This document shows positions 46,626 to 58,100 of a stretch of 64,000 bases of DNA, in pieces. This DNA comes from Neoarius graeffei (lineage: Eukaryota > Chordata > Actinopteri > Siluriformes > Ariidae): positions 14,499,656-14,563,655 of the forward strand of contig NC_083590.1 in the NCBI RefSeq assembly GCF_027579695.1. The letters run 5' to 3'. Numbering within the stretch: the first letter of the stretch is position 1; every line of letters begins with the position of its first letter. The position numbers and the translations under genes were made by a program. The notes beneath the pieces were generated by a model. That model saw nothing but the letters and a program-made list of their open reading frames with translations, was not told the DNA's origin and did not search any database.

Positions 46626-47099
46626 CAGAGCATTTTTAACATAGTTACTGGGAGACCAAATGGTCTCCCAGTGGCCAGATTTGGTCTCCTAGTCAATGCC
46701 AAACCAGCTTCACTGGGAGACCAAATTTTAAACCAAGTTATGTCTTATCATTTGGTTCAATCAGTTGCAATTAATTAACCAAGTACCATGTAAGTATACA
46801 TTTAACAAGGAAAATGAAGATCTATGTTATAAGATATACACACAAGATCATGTTCGTTAAGAGAAACAAAACTAAAATTTGGTTACTGAGATGGCTGATG
46901 TCAGAATCCGATGTCATTACTGTGTAACTTTGAGTGTCTTTGACATAAGGCTTGGTAATTGCTCTTGATAGCTGTGTAGTCACTGTAGTGTGTTTGTCTG
47001 TATGGGGATTGGTGAACCACTTTGCATCACAGAATATGCCATAGTGGTGCAGCCACAGACCAGTTGGTCTCCTAGTGGAAAATCCTTAAAAATGCTCTG
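46626..47099. mobile_element. hAT MITE, 474 bp
   Basis: Perfect 14-bp inverted ends CAGAGCATTTTTAA, and an exact 8-bp duplication CTCAGACT at 46618-46625 and 47100-47107. Inside, ACTGGGAGACCAAATGGTCT (palindromic GGTCTCCCAG) repeats several times. Non-coding. Confidence 0.9.
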
Positions 47100-47258
47100 C
47101 TCAGACTTGAACACTGGGGACTTGAGACTGGACTCGGACTCAAGGTTTGCTGACTCGACTGCAACACTGAATGTTACATAAAATTTCTAACAGAAACCTT
47201 CACCGTTCTCTAACTTCTACAGCTGCACTCTTATACATGTCTCTTGATCCAAACCCAG

Positions 47259-47358
47259 GCAGTCGGATTCTCCTGGAGAGAATGAGACCCCAAAGACCAA
47301 CAGTGAAGGAGACACTGGGGGAAATGAGGACACTCAGACATGCAGTGATGTGGCTTGA
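47259..47358 (+). CDS. prcd: PRCD, exon 2 and stop
   Basis: The acceptor is AACCCAG. The split codon CT|G gives leucine, followed by QSDSPGENETPKTNSEG and an acidic tail ending TCSDVA, then TGA. The total is 57 residues against 54 in human. The hydrophilic acidic tail fits PRCD's cytoplasmic part. The other acceptor in range (47222) gives only nine residues and a stop. The intron of about 13.8 kb is nearly all transposon-derived. The exon choice is by eye. Confidence 0.7.
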
Positions 47359-47446
47359 TGTGTGCAGGTAGGTAATGATTTTATGTAGTACGTGTCTCAT
47401 TATGGATTATTTGTTAGCCACTTTAGATAAAGGTTTCTATCTAACA

Positions 47447-47452
47447 AATAAA
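47447..47452 (+). promoter_or_regulatory. Candidate prcd polyadenylation signal
   Basis: AATAAA, 89 bp after the prcd stop, in unique-looking sequence. Confidence 0.55.
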
Positions 47453-47858
47453 TGTCTATGCAAATGTAAATAATTCCTTGATCCTTCACTAACAACATGA
47501 CATTTTTAGCAGAATGGTCATAATCAGTTTTAAACCCATGATGCTGTGAGCTTTGTGAAAATCAGCGAATATATTTTCACTACAAAAACTTGTGTCCAAT
47601 GGTTTTTGTTTGGAAATACATAAACATAAAATCAGATGTTACGTGAGATTGCAAAAAAAAAAAAAAGGAAATCTGATTCTTAAACAATCACCAGCATAAG
47701 GTGTACCAGTCAAAAGTTTGTACACCCCTACTCTACTCATTCATAGGTTTTTCTGTATTTTGTATTTTCTACACTGTACAACAATAGACATCAAAACTAT
47801 AAAATAACATCTGGAACATATACAGAATTATGTGGCAAACAAAAAAAGTGTTAAAATA

Positions 47859-48232
47859 TTCATTCATTCATTCATTATCTCTAGCCGCTTTATCCTTCTA
47901 CAGGGTCGCAGGCAAGCTGGAGCCTATCCCAGCTGACTACGGGCGAAAGGCGGGGTACACCCTGGACAAGTCGCCAGGTCATCACAGGGCTGACACATAG
48001 ACACAGACAACCATTCACATTCACACCTATGGTCAATTTAGAGCCACCAGTTAACCTAACCTGCATGTCTTTGGACTGTGGGGGAAACCGGAGCACCCGG
48101 AGGAAACCCACGCGGACACGGGGAGAACATGCAAACTCCACACAGAAAGGCCCTCGCCGGCCCTGGGGCTCGAACCCAGGACCTTCTTGCTGTGAGGCGA
48201 CAGCGCTAACCACTACACCACCGTGCCGCCAG
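47859..48232 (-). mobile_element. DANA/Mermaid-type SINE, copy 10
   Basis: Reversed copy with a CATT-repeat tail. Exact 11-bp duplication GTGTTAAAATA at 47848-47858 and 48233-48243. Confidence 0.94.
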
Positions 48233-48371
48233 GTGTTAAAATATATTTCATATTTTAGATTTTTCAAAGTAGCCAGTGTTTACCTTGATTACACTTTACA
48301 CACTTGACATTATCTTAACCAGCTTCATGAGGGAGTCTCCTGGAACGCTTTTCAATTAACAGGTGTGTCTC

Positions 48372-48759
48372 GGGGGCGGCACGGTGGTGTAGTGGTTAGC
48401 ACTGTCGCCTCACAGCAAGAAGGTCCTGGGTTCGAGCCCTGTGGCCAGCGAGGGCCTTTCTGTGCGGAGTTTGCATGTTCTCCCCGTGTCCGTGTGGGTT
48501 TCCTCCGGGTGCTCCGGTTTCCCCCACAGTCCAAAGACATGCAGGTTAGGTTAACTGGTGACTCTAAATTGACCGTAGGTGTGAATGTGAGTGTGAATGG
48601 TTGTCTGTGTCTATGTGTCAGCCCTGTGATGACCTGGCGACTTGTCCAGGGTGTACCCCACCTTTCGCCCGTAGTCAGCTGGGATAGGCTCCAGCTTGCC
48701 TGCGACCCTGTAGAACAGGATAAGGCGGCTAGAGATAATGAGATGAGATGAGATGAATG
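48372..48759 (+). mobile_element. DANA/Mermaid-type SINE, copy 11
   Basis: + strand copy. Exact 11-bp duplication AGGTGTGTCTC at 48361-48371 and 48760-48770. Confidence 0.94.
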
Positions 48760-49449
48760 AGGTGTGTCTCGTCCAAAGGTAATTAGTGGATGAGTTTCTT
48801 GCCTTCGTAATGTGTCTGAGATCAAATAGTAAATAATAAGTATACTGTCAAAAAAAAGCCCTATTCCATCCACAACTGTAGTAACTTATACAGTATTATA
48901 TCAAGAACCGCTCAACTAAGTAAAGAGAAACGACATTCATCATTACTTTAAGACATGAAGTGTCTTTTAATTAATAAAAATAAAGAAAAAGCACTGAATT
49001 AGAAGGTGTGTCCAAACTTTCAACTGGTACTGCACAGATAAATGAATTAGCAAAGGATTTCATTAGGGATTAGCGACAGGCTGCCAGGTCGCTCCACGGT
49101 GTGTAGCTGTCGATGTTGATTTTAAAAGTAACTCAGTAAGTTACACAGGGAAATGAATCCTTAAGTCTGAGAAGAAAATACTGTAGCAAGCATGAGGCGT
49201 GGAAGAAGCGTCTGGAGACAGAAATCTTAGTTTCCCAGCCGTTAGCCTGTGCTACTTGCTCTCGATAGATAGCACTGGCTTGACTGCTTTATTAGCATTC
49301 ACTAACACTACTGAGGAATGCTGCACCGGCTGGAAGGTGACTTCACTGCTGCGCTGACAGCGCCAATCAGATTTCCTTTTTTTTTTTTTTTTGCAATCTC
49401 ACATAACATCTGATTTTATGTTTATGTTCAGCTCACGTTGGCCTTTGCG

Positions 49450-49607
49450 AGTTAAGGACAATTTGGATGCCCCCCTCAACCCCAACCCATACGTCTGTAA
49501 TAATAATGAGATGATGAATCATATGTACTGACGAACAATATTTATTGTGAACACATGGAAATGATTGAAAAAAACCCAATAAAGATCACTGAATATCTGA
49601 ATATAAG

Positions 49608-49639
<32 letters not shown>

Positions 49640-50615
49640 CTGCCTGTCTGCGCTGCTGTCGGTGTGCCCATCTATCAGTCTCATGGGTGGTCATAGCATA
49701 GTTTTCTTTGGTAAATTTCCTGGGTGGTTTATCTGCATTGGGTGGGAAAGCAAAGTTCTTAATTTGCACTGGACCTTTTTTAACTATTTCAATTCTCTCT
49801 GTGTCTGTTAACTTTGCTGGCCATAAGGCTGGATCTTCACTGATAGTGACTATGGGGCTTTCACTTCTGCTAATCACATTAATGTTTTCAGCTTCACTCA
49901 CCGATTCTGTGGCCGTGTCATCAGTGGATTGATTGCCTGCTGCTTCTTCTGGCGGCTCATGCTCGTTGCGAGACGAGTTAATTTGTGATGCTGGTGGTAT
50001 AATATTGATATCTCTACGACTACCACTGCAGCTAGCATTGCTGTTGGCAAAACCCAGCTCATTAGACGTGCTGGCCCTGGGTTCTTCTTCAGTGGAAGAA
50101 CTTGTGTGGAAGAAGGTTCTTAATTTCGGTAGCTTTTCAACAAATTGTTCGCTATTCTTTTTCCTCTTCCTTTTCTCACTGCCACTTAGAAATCATTTCA
50201 TTCTGATTTTACTTTAACAAAAAATTTTACGAGGGCTCTGCAGCTAGAGCTAGATGGTGCTGGTGCATGTATTCAGCCCGCTCGCGTCGTTGCCTAGGTT
50301 ACTTCAGACACTACGGCTCTGAGAAAAAGCGAAGCCAGATAGCTGTGCGTGACATCACGTCACATACTAGTGGCTTTGCTTGTGAATCTAGCTGTAGGAT
50401 TACACGTGAATCATGCTTTATTGCTTTTATTATTTTCGTAGCAATGTGGTTCATGTCAAGTGGAAAATATGTATAATCACAATGAATTATTACATAGTAA
50501 ATGATGATGTACAGCATGCAGGAAAACAGGAATACTGTAACGTGACAACGAGGCTCCTGATTGGACGAGGCTCAGGGCAATTGCCCGACTTTGCCCAATG
50601 GAAAGACCGCCTATG
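49450..50615 (-). mobile_element. ZMYM/hAT-type transposon remnant
   Basis: On the - strand the right terminus reads CATAGGCGGTCTTTCCATTG, a hAT-type end. A transposase N-terminal frame runs from about 50190 to 49690 with VEKLPKLRTFF, SEDPALWPAKLTD and a partial TTF-type region. A (GT)n tract at 49611-49639 replaces the following part. The left end is not visible. Confidence 0.65.
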
Positions 50616-50859
50616 TTGGAGGCCTAGAAGGCCCTGATGGTTCCCCTCTGTGGTAAAGTGTAATCTATCCACTTATAATACTTTTTTGGCATCTTTTTTG
50701 GTTGTAAAGAAAGTATCATCAGATCACAGTGCATTCTTGGTAAGTCAGTCATGAAGTTTACTTCACATTCACATAAGATGGAATGAGAGCATGTCCTACC
50801 ACTTCAACAAATGACAAAATCTTTGACTTGAGGTACCTTTAAATCAGAATTAATTTCAG

Positions 50860-51275
50860 TTCCATTTTATTTGCATTGCACTTTTACAAATAGACAATGT
50901 AACAAAGCAGCTTTAGAGAAATACATCAATTCCAGATGTAATTTTTTAAATTTACATTAATGGTGTTTAGCAGACACTCTTATCCAGAGTGACATACAAG
51001 ATACACAGAGCAGTAGATGGAGGTTACATGCCTTGCTCAAAGGCAGTTTAGCCATTCCTGCTTGTTCAGGGAATCAAACCGGTAACCTTTTGGTCCCTAA
51101 GCACGTTCTCTAACCATCAGGCCATGGCTTCCCACTGATTTGTAAATTTATCTCTAATGAACAAGCTGGAGATGATGGTGTCAAGGGAAAAACTCCTTTA
51201 GATCATGTAAGGAAGAAACCTTGAGAGGACTCAGACTCCAAAAAGAACCCATCCTCATCTGGGTGACACCGATTA
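50860..51275. repeat. Second copy of the 15183-15410 repeat, split by a SINE
   Basis: CAAAGCAGCTTTAGAG at 50905 and GAAGAAACCTTGAGAGGACT at 51209 match the first copy. The middle is replaced by 50985-51133. Confidence 0.7.
50985..51133 (-). mobile_element. Second tRNA-derived SINE family, copy 2
   Basis: The reverse strand starts GGGAAGCCATGGCCTGATGG, as at 35426, with a B-box-like GGTTTGATTCCC. Confidence 0.7.
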
Positions 51276-51352
51276 AAAATTAAAGCTCCAAAGTTGGCTA
51301 AAATGCCTGACTTCCGTAGGCTCTTTCTCAGCCACTGTAGATCTCAGGCACT

Positions 51353-51732
51353 GGACTGGTGTCATTTGAAACCTACTGAAAGGCTCTTTTTAATTGTTTA
51401 TAATGAGGTGTATGCCAGTTGTTGTGGTCCAAAGTTCATAAAAGAATACCATCATGTGACCAGGCCGCTCTTCTTGGAATGGGGTGTTACTTGATACCCC
51501 TCCAACAACAACAAATCATCTGAAATATTATGAAAGGTGTGTGGACTGGTGTCATTTGAAACCTACTGAAAGGCTCTTTTTAATTGTTTATAATGAGGTG
51601 TATGCCAGTTGTTGTGGTCCAAAGTTCATAAAAGAATACCATCATGTGACCAGGCTGCTCTTCTTGGAATGGGGTGTTACTTGATACCCCTCCAAAAACA
51701 ACAAATCATCTGAAATATTATGAAAGGTGTGT
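51353..51732. repeat. Recent tandem duplication, period 190 bp
   Basis: 51353-51542 and 51543-51732 differ at only a few bases (for example AGGCCGCTC against AGGCTGCTC). Both read ERLFLIVYNEVYASCCG in one frame, with no family that I recognise. The near-identity indicates a young event. Confidence 0.93.
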
Positions 51733-51829
51733 GCAGTGTTGGATTGGAAGACAGGAATGGTGTGAAATGTGTGTTGTTCCATTGCTCAACCCAAGATGTT
51801 AATTTTATTTTTCAGTGTTTGCTTGCTGC

Positions 51830-51930
51830 CTTGCAAGAGACTGGCGGCCCGTTCAGGGTGTGTTCCCAGGATACACTATGGATCCACCACCACCATCAAA
51901 CAGTTCCTGAGAGTGAATGAATTTTGCTAA
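51830..51930 (+). repeat. Short SINE/LINE tail fragment
   Basis: GTTCAGGGTGTGTTCCCAGG and GAGTGAATGAATTT resemble the 3' tail of teleost SINE/L2 repeats. 51931-52755 holds no gene that I can support. Confidence 0.4.
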
Positions 51931-53710
51931 ACCTTATCTTCTGCATCTTAACCACCAAATGTAAAGCACAAATAACAACAGCAGAACCTTGATTTTGAGA
52001 GATTTTTTCCTAATCTAACTCTTACACAAGCTATTAGAAATTCACTGACATGACTATGACTTGCCGCTAACAGGATGTTTTAGATTCTCTTCTCCTCAGA
52101 CTGAGTGTCTGTGACCCCTGGAGTTCTCACATGGCTTTAATCAGCTCCAATGTTTTTCACTGCAGGACTTCTTACGCTTTGTATCTCTGCAGCTTTTTCC
52201 CAATCACATGAAAGTACCTACCGCCAGACAGAGAGGTAAACACAGCTGGAGGAAGCTAGGATGAAATCTGAACTTGCTCTTATCCAAACCATCTTCTCTG
52301 CTGCTTGAGCCACAATTATTTATGACTTACATTCACATACACAAGTGCTCCTTCTTTCCAAGGAATGTCTAATTCTTAGAATGTGATCTCTGCCTTATCA
52401 ACAGCATCTCTCCATTACCAATTCAGAGGAATTCACGCCACCAGGTAGTGTGTGAAGTTCTGAATGGTTAAATTACCCATGAAATCAAAATGCATGTTAC
52501 AGGGTGTGTCCATTTCTCTCCCTGCTATAAACACCTTTATAGAAGCATATACTAAAAAAAAACCAATGCAAATAACATATGTTGTGTTGTTGATTCTCTC
52601 ATTATAATTAAATGCTTTTGTGTCTTGATGAATCATTCTGCAGTTTAAGGCTTCTTATTAAACTCACTAGAATGCTTGTCCATTACCATGAACCCTGCTG
52701 AAATGTAATATTTCAAGAGATATTGACTCATCCTGGTGGGGACAAAATGAACGTTTATGCCTGTCTTTCATTACCACAAATCCTGCTAAATTTGTGGATC
52801 ACAACATCTATGATCCATAATATCATTAAAAGATTCAGAGAATCTGGTGAAATCTCTGTATGCAAAAGACAAGGCTGAAAACTGACACTGGATGCCTGTG
52901 ATCTTCAGGCCCTCAGGAGACACTGCATTAAAAGCAGACAGGTGTCTGTCATGGAAATCACTGTATGGGCTCAGGAACACTTCAGAAAACCATCATCTGT
53001 GAAAACAGTTCATTACTGCATCCACAAAGGCAAGTTAAAACCAGATATAAACAATATCCAGAAACACCGCCACCTTCTCAGGGCCCGAGCTCTTTTACGA
53101 TGGACTGAGGCAAAGTGGAAAACTGTCCCGAGGTCTGACGAATCAAAAGTAGAAATTCTTTTTAGAAATCATGGACACCACATGCTCCAGGCTAAAGAGG
53201 AGAGGGACCAGCTGGCTTATCAGTGCACTGTTCAAAAGCCAGCATCTGTGATGGTATGAGGGGGCATTAGTGCACATAACATGGGTAGCTTGTATATCTG
53301 GGAAGGCATCATTAATGCTGAATGGTATATACACATTTCAGAGCAATATGCTGCCATCCAGACAAAATCTTTTTCAGGGAAGGCCTTCCTTCTTTCAGCA
53401 AGACAATGCCAAACTGCTTTCTGCACATATTAAAACCACATGGCTTCATAGTAAGAGTCCAGGTGTTAAACTGGCCTTCCTGCAGTCCAGACCCGTCTCC
53501 CATTTAAAACATTTGGTGCATTATGAGCAACTGAAATGGTGTCTCAGGCAAGAATGGGACAACATTTCTCTTTCAAAACTACAGTAATTGGTCTCCTCAG
53601 TTCCCAAACATTTACAGAGTGTTGTTAAAAGTAGAGATGATGCAACATAGTGGTAAACACGCCCCATCCCAAATTTCTGAGACGTATTGCTGACATCAAA
53701 TTCAGAATGA

Positions 53711-53746
<36 letters not shown>

Positions 53747-53749
<3 letters not shown>

Positions 53750-54500
53750 TGCTGTCAAGCGATTAAAATATTTAATCGCGATTAATGTCGCGACTGTCAT
53801 AGTTAACTCGCGATTAATCGCAATTTAATCGCACATTTTTGTCACATGAAAAACCATTGTAATTCTCTTATCAGCATAAAAAAGTGAATGGGCTTGCTCA
53901 CCGTTCGAACTACGGGGGTACTCAGGGGATCCGAGATCCCCTGAAATAGACATGAGATCCCTTGAAAACATGATTTGGGAAATGTTGGGGGGTCTCTAAA
54001 ATATTGGCAAAATGATGTTTATTGACATAGTAATCGTGTGTAACGGGAAGCATTTGCATATCCGAAGTGAGCGCGCGATGGAGATCCACGCTCTGAGACA
54101 AGCGCAAGCACCCCCCCCAAGGGAAAAAAAGGGACCCCCCGAAAATATCGGCATAGTTCGAACACTGGTTGTACCAATTTTTTTTTTATTGCAGAGCATA
54201 ACACGTCTTGTCACAGCCACTGCAAAGTCGGGCTGGAGCCGCCGATGGGAAAACAAAACCTAAGCCAAGCACTGTGGCTCTTCGGGGGAGGGCAGAGGAC
54301 TCTGGCTGTGTGGGGCGTGGCATTACAGTCTAGTTGCTATCGTTTTTCTAAGCAAAGTCTCTGTTCTAAGTTCCTGGCAGTTTCAAAAGCTTATGAAAAA
54401 CCTACATCATGTCACAGAGCGTTAATCTCGCGATAAAAAAATTATCGCCGTTAAAATTGAGTCAAGTTAACGCGTTAATAACGCAACATTTTTGACAGCA

Positions 54501-54503
<3 letters not shown>
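53747..54503. mobile_element. hAT-like MITE with TAGTGCTGTCAA ends
   Basis: Perfect 12-bp inverted ends TAGTGCTGTCAA, subterminal TTAATCGCGATTAAT repeats, 757 bp. The target is a (TA)n tract, so the duplication cannot be measured. Confidence 0.8.
53903..54163. mobile_element. 261-bp insert with 10-bp inverted ends, nested one level deeper
   Basis: GTTCGAACTA and TAGTTCGAAC mark the ends. The content differs from the rest of the MITE (GGGATCCGAGATCCCCTG, C runs). The target duplication is unclear. Confidence 0.5.
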
Positions 54504-54553
<50 letters not shown>

Positions 54554-54699
54554 TTTTTAATTCTCAGTTTCAACATTTGATATGCTGTCTTTGCTCTATT
54601 TTCAATTAAATATCGGGTTTCCATGATTTGCAAATTATTGCATTTTGGTTTTATTTACAGTTTACACAGCGTCCCAACTTTTTCAGAATTGAGGTTGTA

Positions 54700-55103
54700 C
54701 AAATAAAATATGTAACTTCCAATTAAATGTCTTTCTACTGTGAATGAAAATACAGTATACATCCCAAAGTAAAACTTACTTAGTGCTAAAAATAAAGCAA
54801 TTCTGAATTTAACCAGTAAAATCTAAGTGTCACAATTAAAGCATAATTAAAAGAAATGACCACAAGATTAAAACTGAGCTGCATTTGACTCTTAAACATA
54901 TTTATAAGAGACATTAGTACTGTAGGTGCGTCCCTGTAAAATAAGGTATAAGAAACTCCACTAGACCTAGTTACAGGAGTTAGTTGGTGTTATTCAAAAA
55001 GACAACCATAATTGTGAAACAGCCCTTACCATTTAGATCTAATCCTAACCTACTAATCAATCAACATCCAAAATCAAACCAGGAACAGAATTTGTGAGTC
55101 ACT
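54700..55103. other. Intergenic, no gene recognised
   Basis: AT-rich, nothing identified. Confidence 0.5.
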
Positions 55104-55175
55104 CTTTGAAAAGCAGTCAATAAGTTACACACTCATCGCCACCTGGTGGTCAAAAAAACAATGACATCTTATTTC

Positions 55176-58100
55176 AGAAATCAGAAACACTTTTTATTGC
55201 CAGGTATGTGGACACACACGAGGAATTTGACTCTGGTTCACTTAGCTCTCATAGTACAAAACAGATAAAAAAAGCGTATACACAAAACAAACAAACAAGC
55301 AAACAACAACAACAAAAATAGGTGCATAGTGCAAAGTAATCCAGGAAAGTCAAGTATGGAATAGTTAAATAAATATAAAGTATACAGTGAGCACAGAATG
55401 ACGGTATAAGTGTTCAGATATTTTACAAGTGATATTACTAATATATGAACCTGGATTTTAGCTGTTCATCACAGAAAGGATTTCCCTTTTGGAGCAATAT
55501 GGTGCATAGTGCAAAGATGAAATAGTAAATATAAATAAGTATACATATAAGTAACAGTGAGCACAGAATGACAGTATGAGTGTGCAGATATTTTGCAAGT
55601 GATATTACTGATATATGAATCTGGATTTTAGCTGTTCATCACAGAGACAGCCTGAGGGAAGAAACTGTTCTTGTGTCTGGTTGTTTTTGCATACAGAGAT
55701 CTATATCACCTCCCTGAGGGGAGAAGATTAAACAGATTGTGACCAGGGTGTGATGGGTCCGCAGAGATGTTACCTGCCCATTTCCTGACTCTGGACAAGT
55801 ATAAGTCTTGGATGGAGGGCAGGCTGACACCAATAATTTTCTCTGCAGACCTTATTGTCCGTTGCAGTCTGTTCTTCTCCTGTTTGGTGACCGATCCAAA
55901 CCAAACAGTGATGGAAGAGCAAAGAACAGACTGAATGATGGCAGAGTAGAATTGTGTCAGCAGCTCCTTAGGCAGGTTGAACTTCCTGAGCTGGCACAGA
56001 AAGTACAACCTCTGCTGAGCCTTTTTGATGATAGAGACTGTGTTTGTCTCCCACTTCAAGTCCTGAGAGATTGTGGAACCCAGAAACCTGAAGCTTTCAA
56101 CGGCAGTCACACTCACTACGTTTACATGCACATAGAGAGAATCGAATTTCTGCCGTTGCTCGACTGAAATCGAAGTTCAAAATGCCATGTATACACCTTA
56201 ATTCGGCTGAAATTGAACCGAACTTGATTTCTCGGAATCGAGCTACACGACTTAGTTTATGCGATTTCTGCCGAGCTACTTTGTGCATGTATACCCTATC
56301 GAGCTAGTTGTCGAGCTACTTCCGGAAGTGACGAGTGACGAGACCACAAGCGGGAAACACAACAGCCTCGGTCGGCATGACAACGAATCATGACAACGGC
56401 ATGAATCTTTTCTTTTTGTGGCATTGTTTGCACTGTTAAAATTTAGCTCACTTACTGTATCACCAAATAGATCTGTACAGCTGTTGCATAGCTGTGAATT
56501 GTGTACATAAACAAGTCATTGTATTTGTGTGTGTTTATATGTCCAACATCTGAAGAATGTCAATAAAAACAAAACAATTGAACTTTTTGTGTGTTTATTA
56601 AGACATAAGTTAAATTGTAAGCAAAAAAAAAAATTTTTTGTAAGCAAAAAATGGACTTTAGAAAAATATTATTGTGCAAAATAAGTTGTCTTACAAAACA
56701 GTGGTCTGCGCCGGACAGTTTGTAGCCATAGTCTAAAAAAAAAAAAAAAGCCTAACAGCTTGAACACGGAACTGCTAGTGTTGCCAGATTGGGGGTTTTA
56801 AGTGCATTTTAGCGGAATTGAACACGTTTTGGGCTGGAAAACGTCAGCAGTATCTGGCAACACTATAAGCTCTTCTTCATGACGACAACCGGAAGTGTAC
56901 CAACACGATGGGGCGTGTAGCGCCACGTGTGGCTCGGGTGCACAATGCACCTTGCACAATAGCCCGATTTCACTTGTGCATGTAGGATTGGATTTCTCTG
57001 GCACCCCTGCTGGGACCCTTTGCTCGATTACCAACAGCAGCTCGATTTGGACGTGCATGTAAACGTACTGAGTGTTGTTGGTGATGGTGATGGGCAGCAG
57101 AGTGGGGGGGCTCCTCCTAAAGTCCACTGTCATCTCCACAGTTTTGAGCGTGTTCAGCTCCAGATTGTTCTGACTGCACCACCAGACCAGCCGTTCAACC
57201 TCCTGTCTGTATGCAGACTCATCACCGTCCCAGATGAGGCTGATGACCGTTGTATCGTCTGCAAATTTCAGGAGTTTAACAGACGGGTCTCTTGAGGTGC
57301 AGTCGTTGGTATAAAGGGAGAAGAGCAGTGGGGAGAGCACACACCCTTGGGGGGCGCCAGTGCTGATAGTCCGAGTGCTGGATATGATGCTCCCCATCCT
57401 CACCTGCTGCTTCCTGTCAGACAGGAAGTTTGTAATCCACTGACAGGTGGAGGAGGGTAAGTGAGCTGGGTGAGCTTGGTGTGGAGGATGTCTGGAACAA
57501 TGGCGTTGAATGCCGAACTGAAGTCCACAAACAAAATCCTGGCATACGTCCCTGCAGAGTCAAGGTGTTGCAGGATGTAGTGCAGTCCCATATTGATTGC
57601 ATCATCCGCTGACCTGTTTGCCCCGTAGGCAAACTGCAGGGGGTCCTGCAGGGGGTCTGTGATGTCCTTCAGGTGTGACAACACCAGTCTCTCGAAGGAC
57701 TTCATGACTACAGATGTGAGAGCTACAGGCCTGTAGTCATTCAGTCCTGTGATGGTGGTTTTCTTGGGAACCGGGATTATTGTGGAGCATTTGAAGCATG
57801 AGGGGACTTCACATAGCTCCAGGGATCTATTGAAGATCTGGGTGAAGATGGGAGCCAGCTGATCAGCACAGACCTTCAGACAGGAGGGTGACACACCATC
57901 TGGGCTGGGTGCCTTCCTGATCTTCTGTCTGCGAAAAAGCTGACAAACATCCTCTTCACAGATTTTGAGTGCTGGTGTGGGGTCAGAGGTGAGAGGAGGC
58001 AGAATAGCAGGGGGTGTAAATGGGTCTTTAATGTCTGAGGGGGGGAGAGGTGTGAATTTATCGAATCTGGACTAGAACACATTCAACTCGTCAGCCAGTT

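Larger units (their letters stand above)
47700..49034. mobile_element. Tc1-related MITE B, carrying two SINEs
   Basis: Ends ACCAGTCAAAAGTTTGTACA and TCCAAACTTTCAACTGGTAC; opposite orientation to MITE A. Each SINE inside has its own exact target duplication. Confidence 0.82.
47618..49427. repeat. Long-range inverted repeat with roughly 61-bp arms
   Basis: ACATAAACATAAAATCAGAT then GTGAGATTGCA, an A-run and GGAAATCTGATT (47618-47678) pair with 49365-49427. Between the arms sit MITE B and two SINEs. This could be the terminal repeats of one larger element. Confidence 0.8.
52800..54699 (+). mobile_element. Tc1-like transposon copy 3, split by a nested element
   Basis: Transposase homology starts at about 52805. 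The right terminus CCAACTTTTTCAGAATTGAG ends at 54699. A hAT-like element sits in a (TA)n tract at 53712-54544. Frames at 52942-53259 keep EAKWKTVPRSDESKVEIL and VQKPASVMV, with later frameshifts. Confidence 0.85.
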
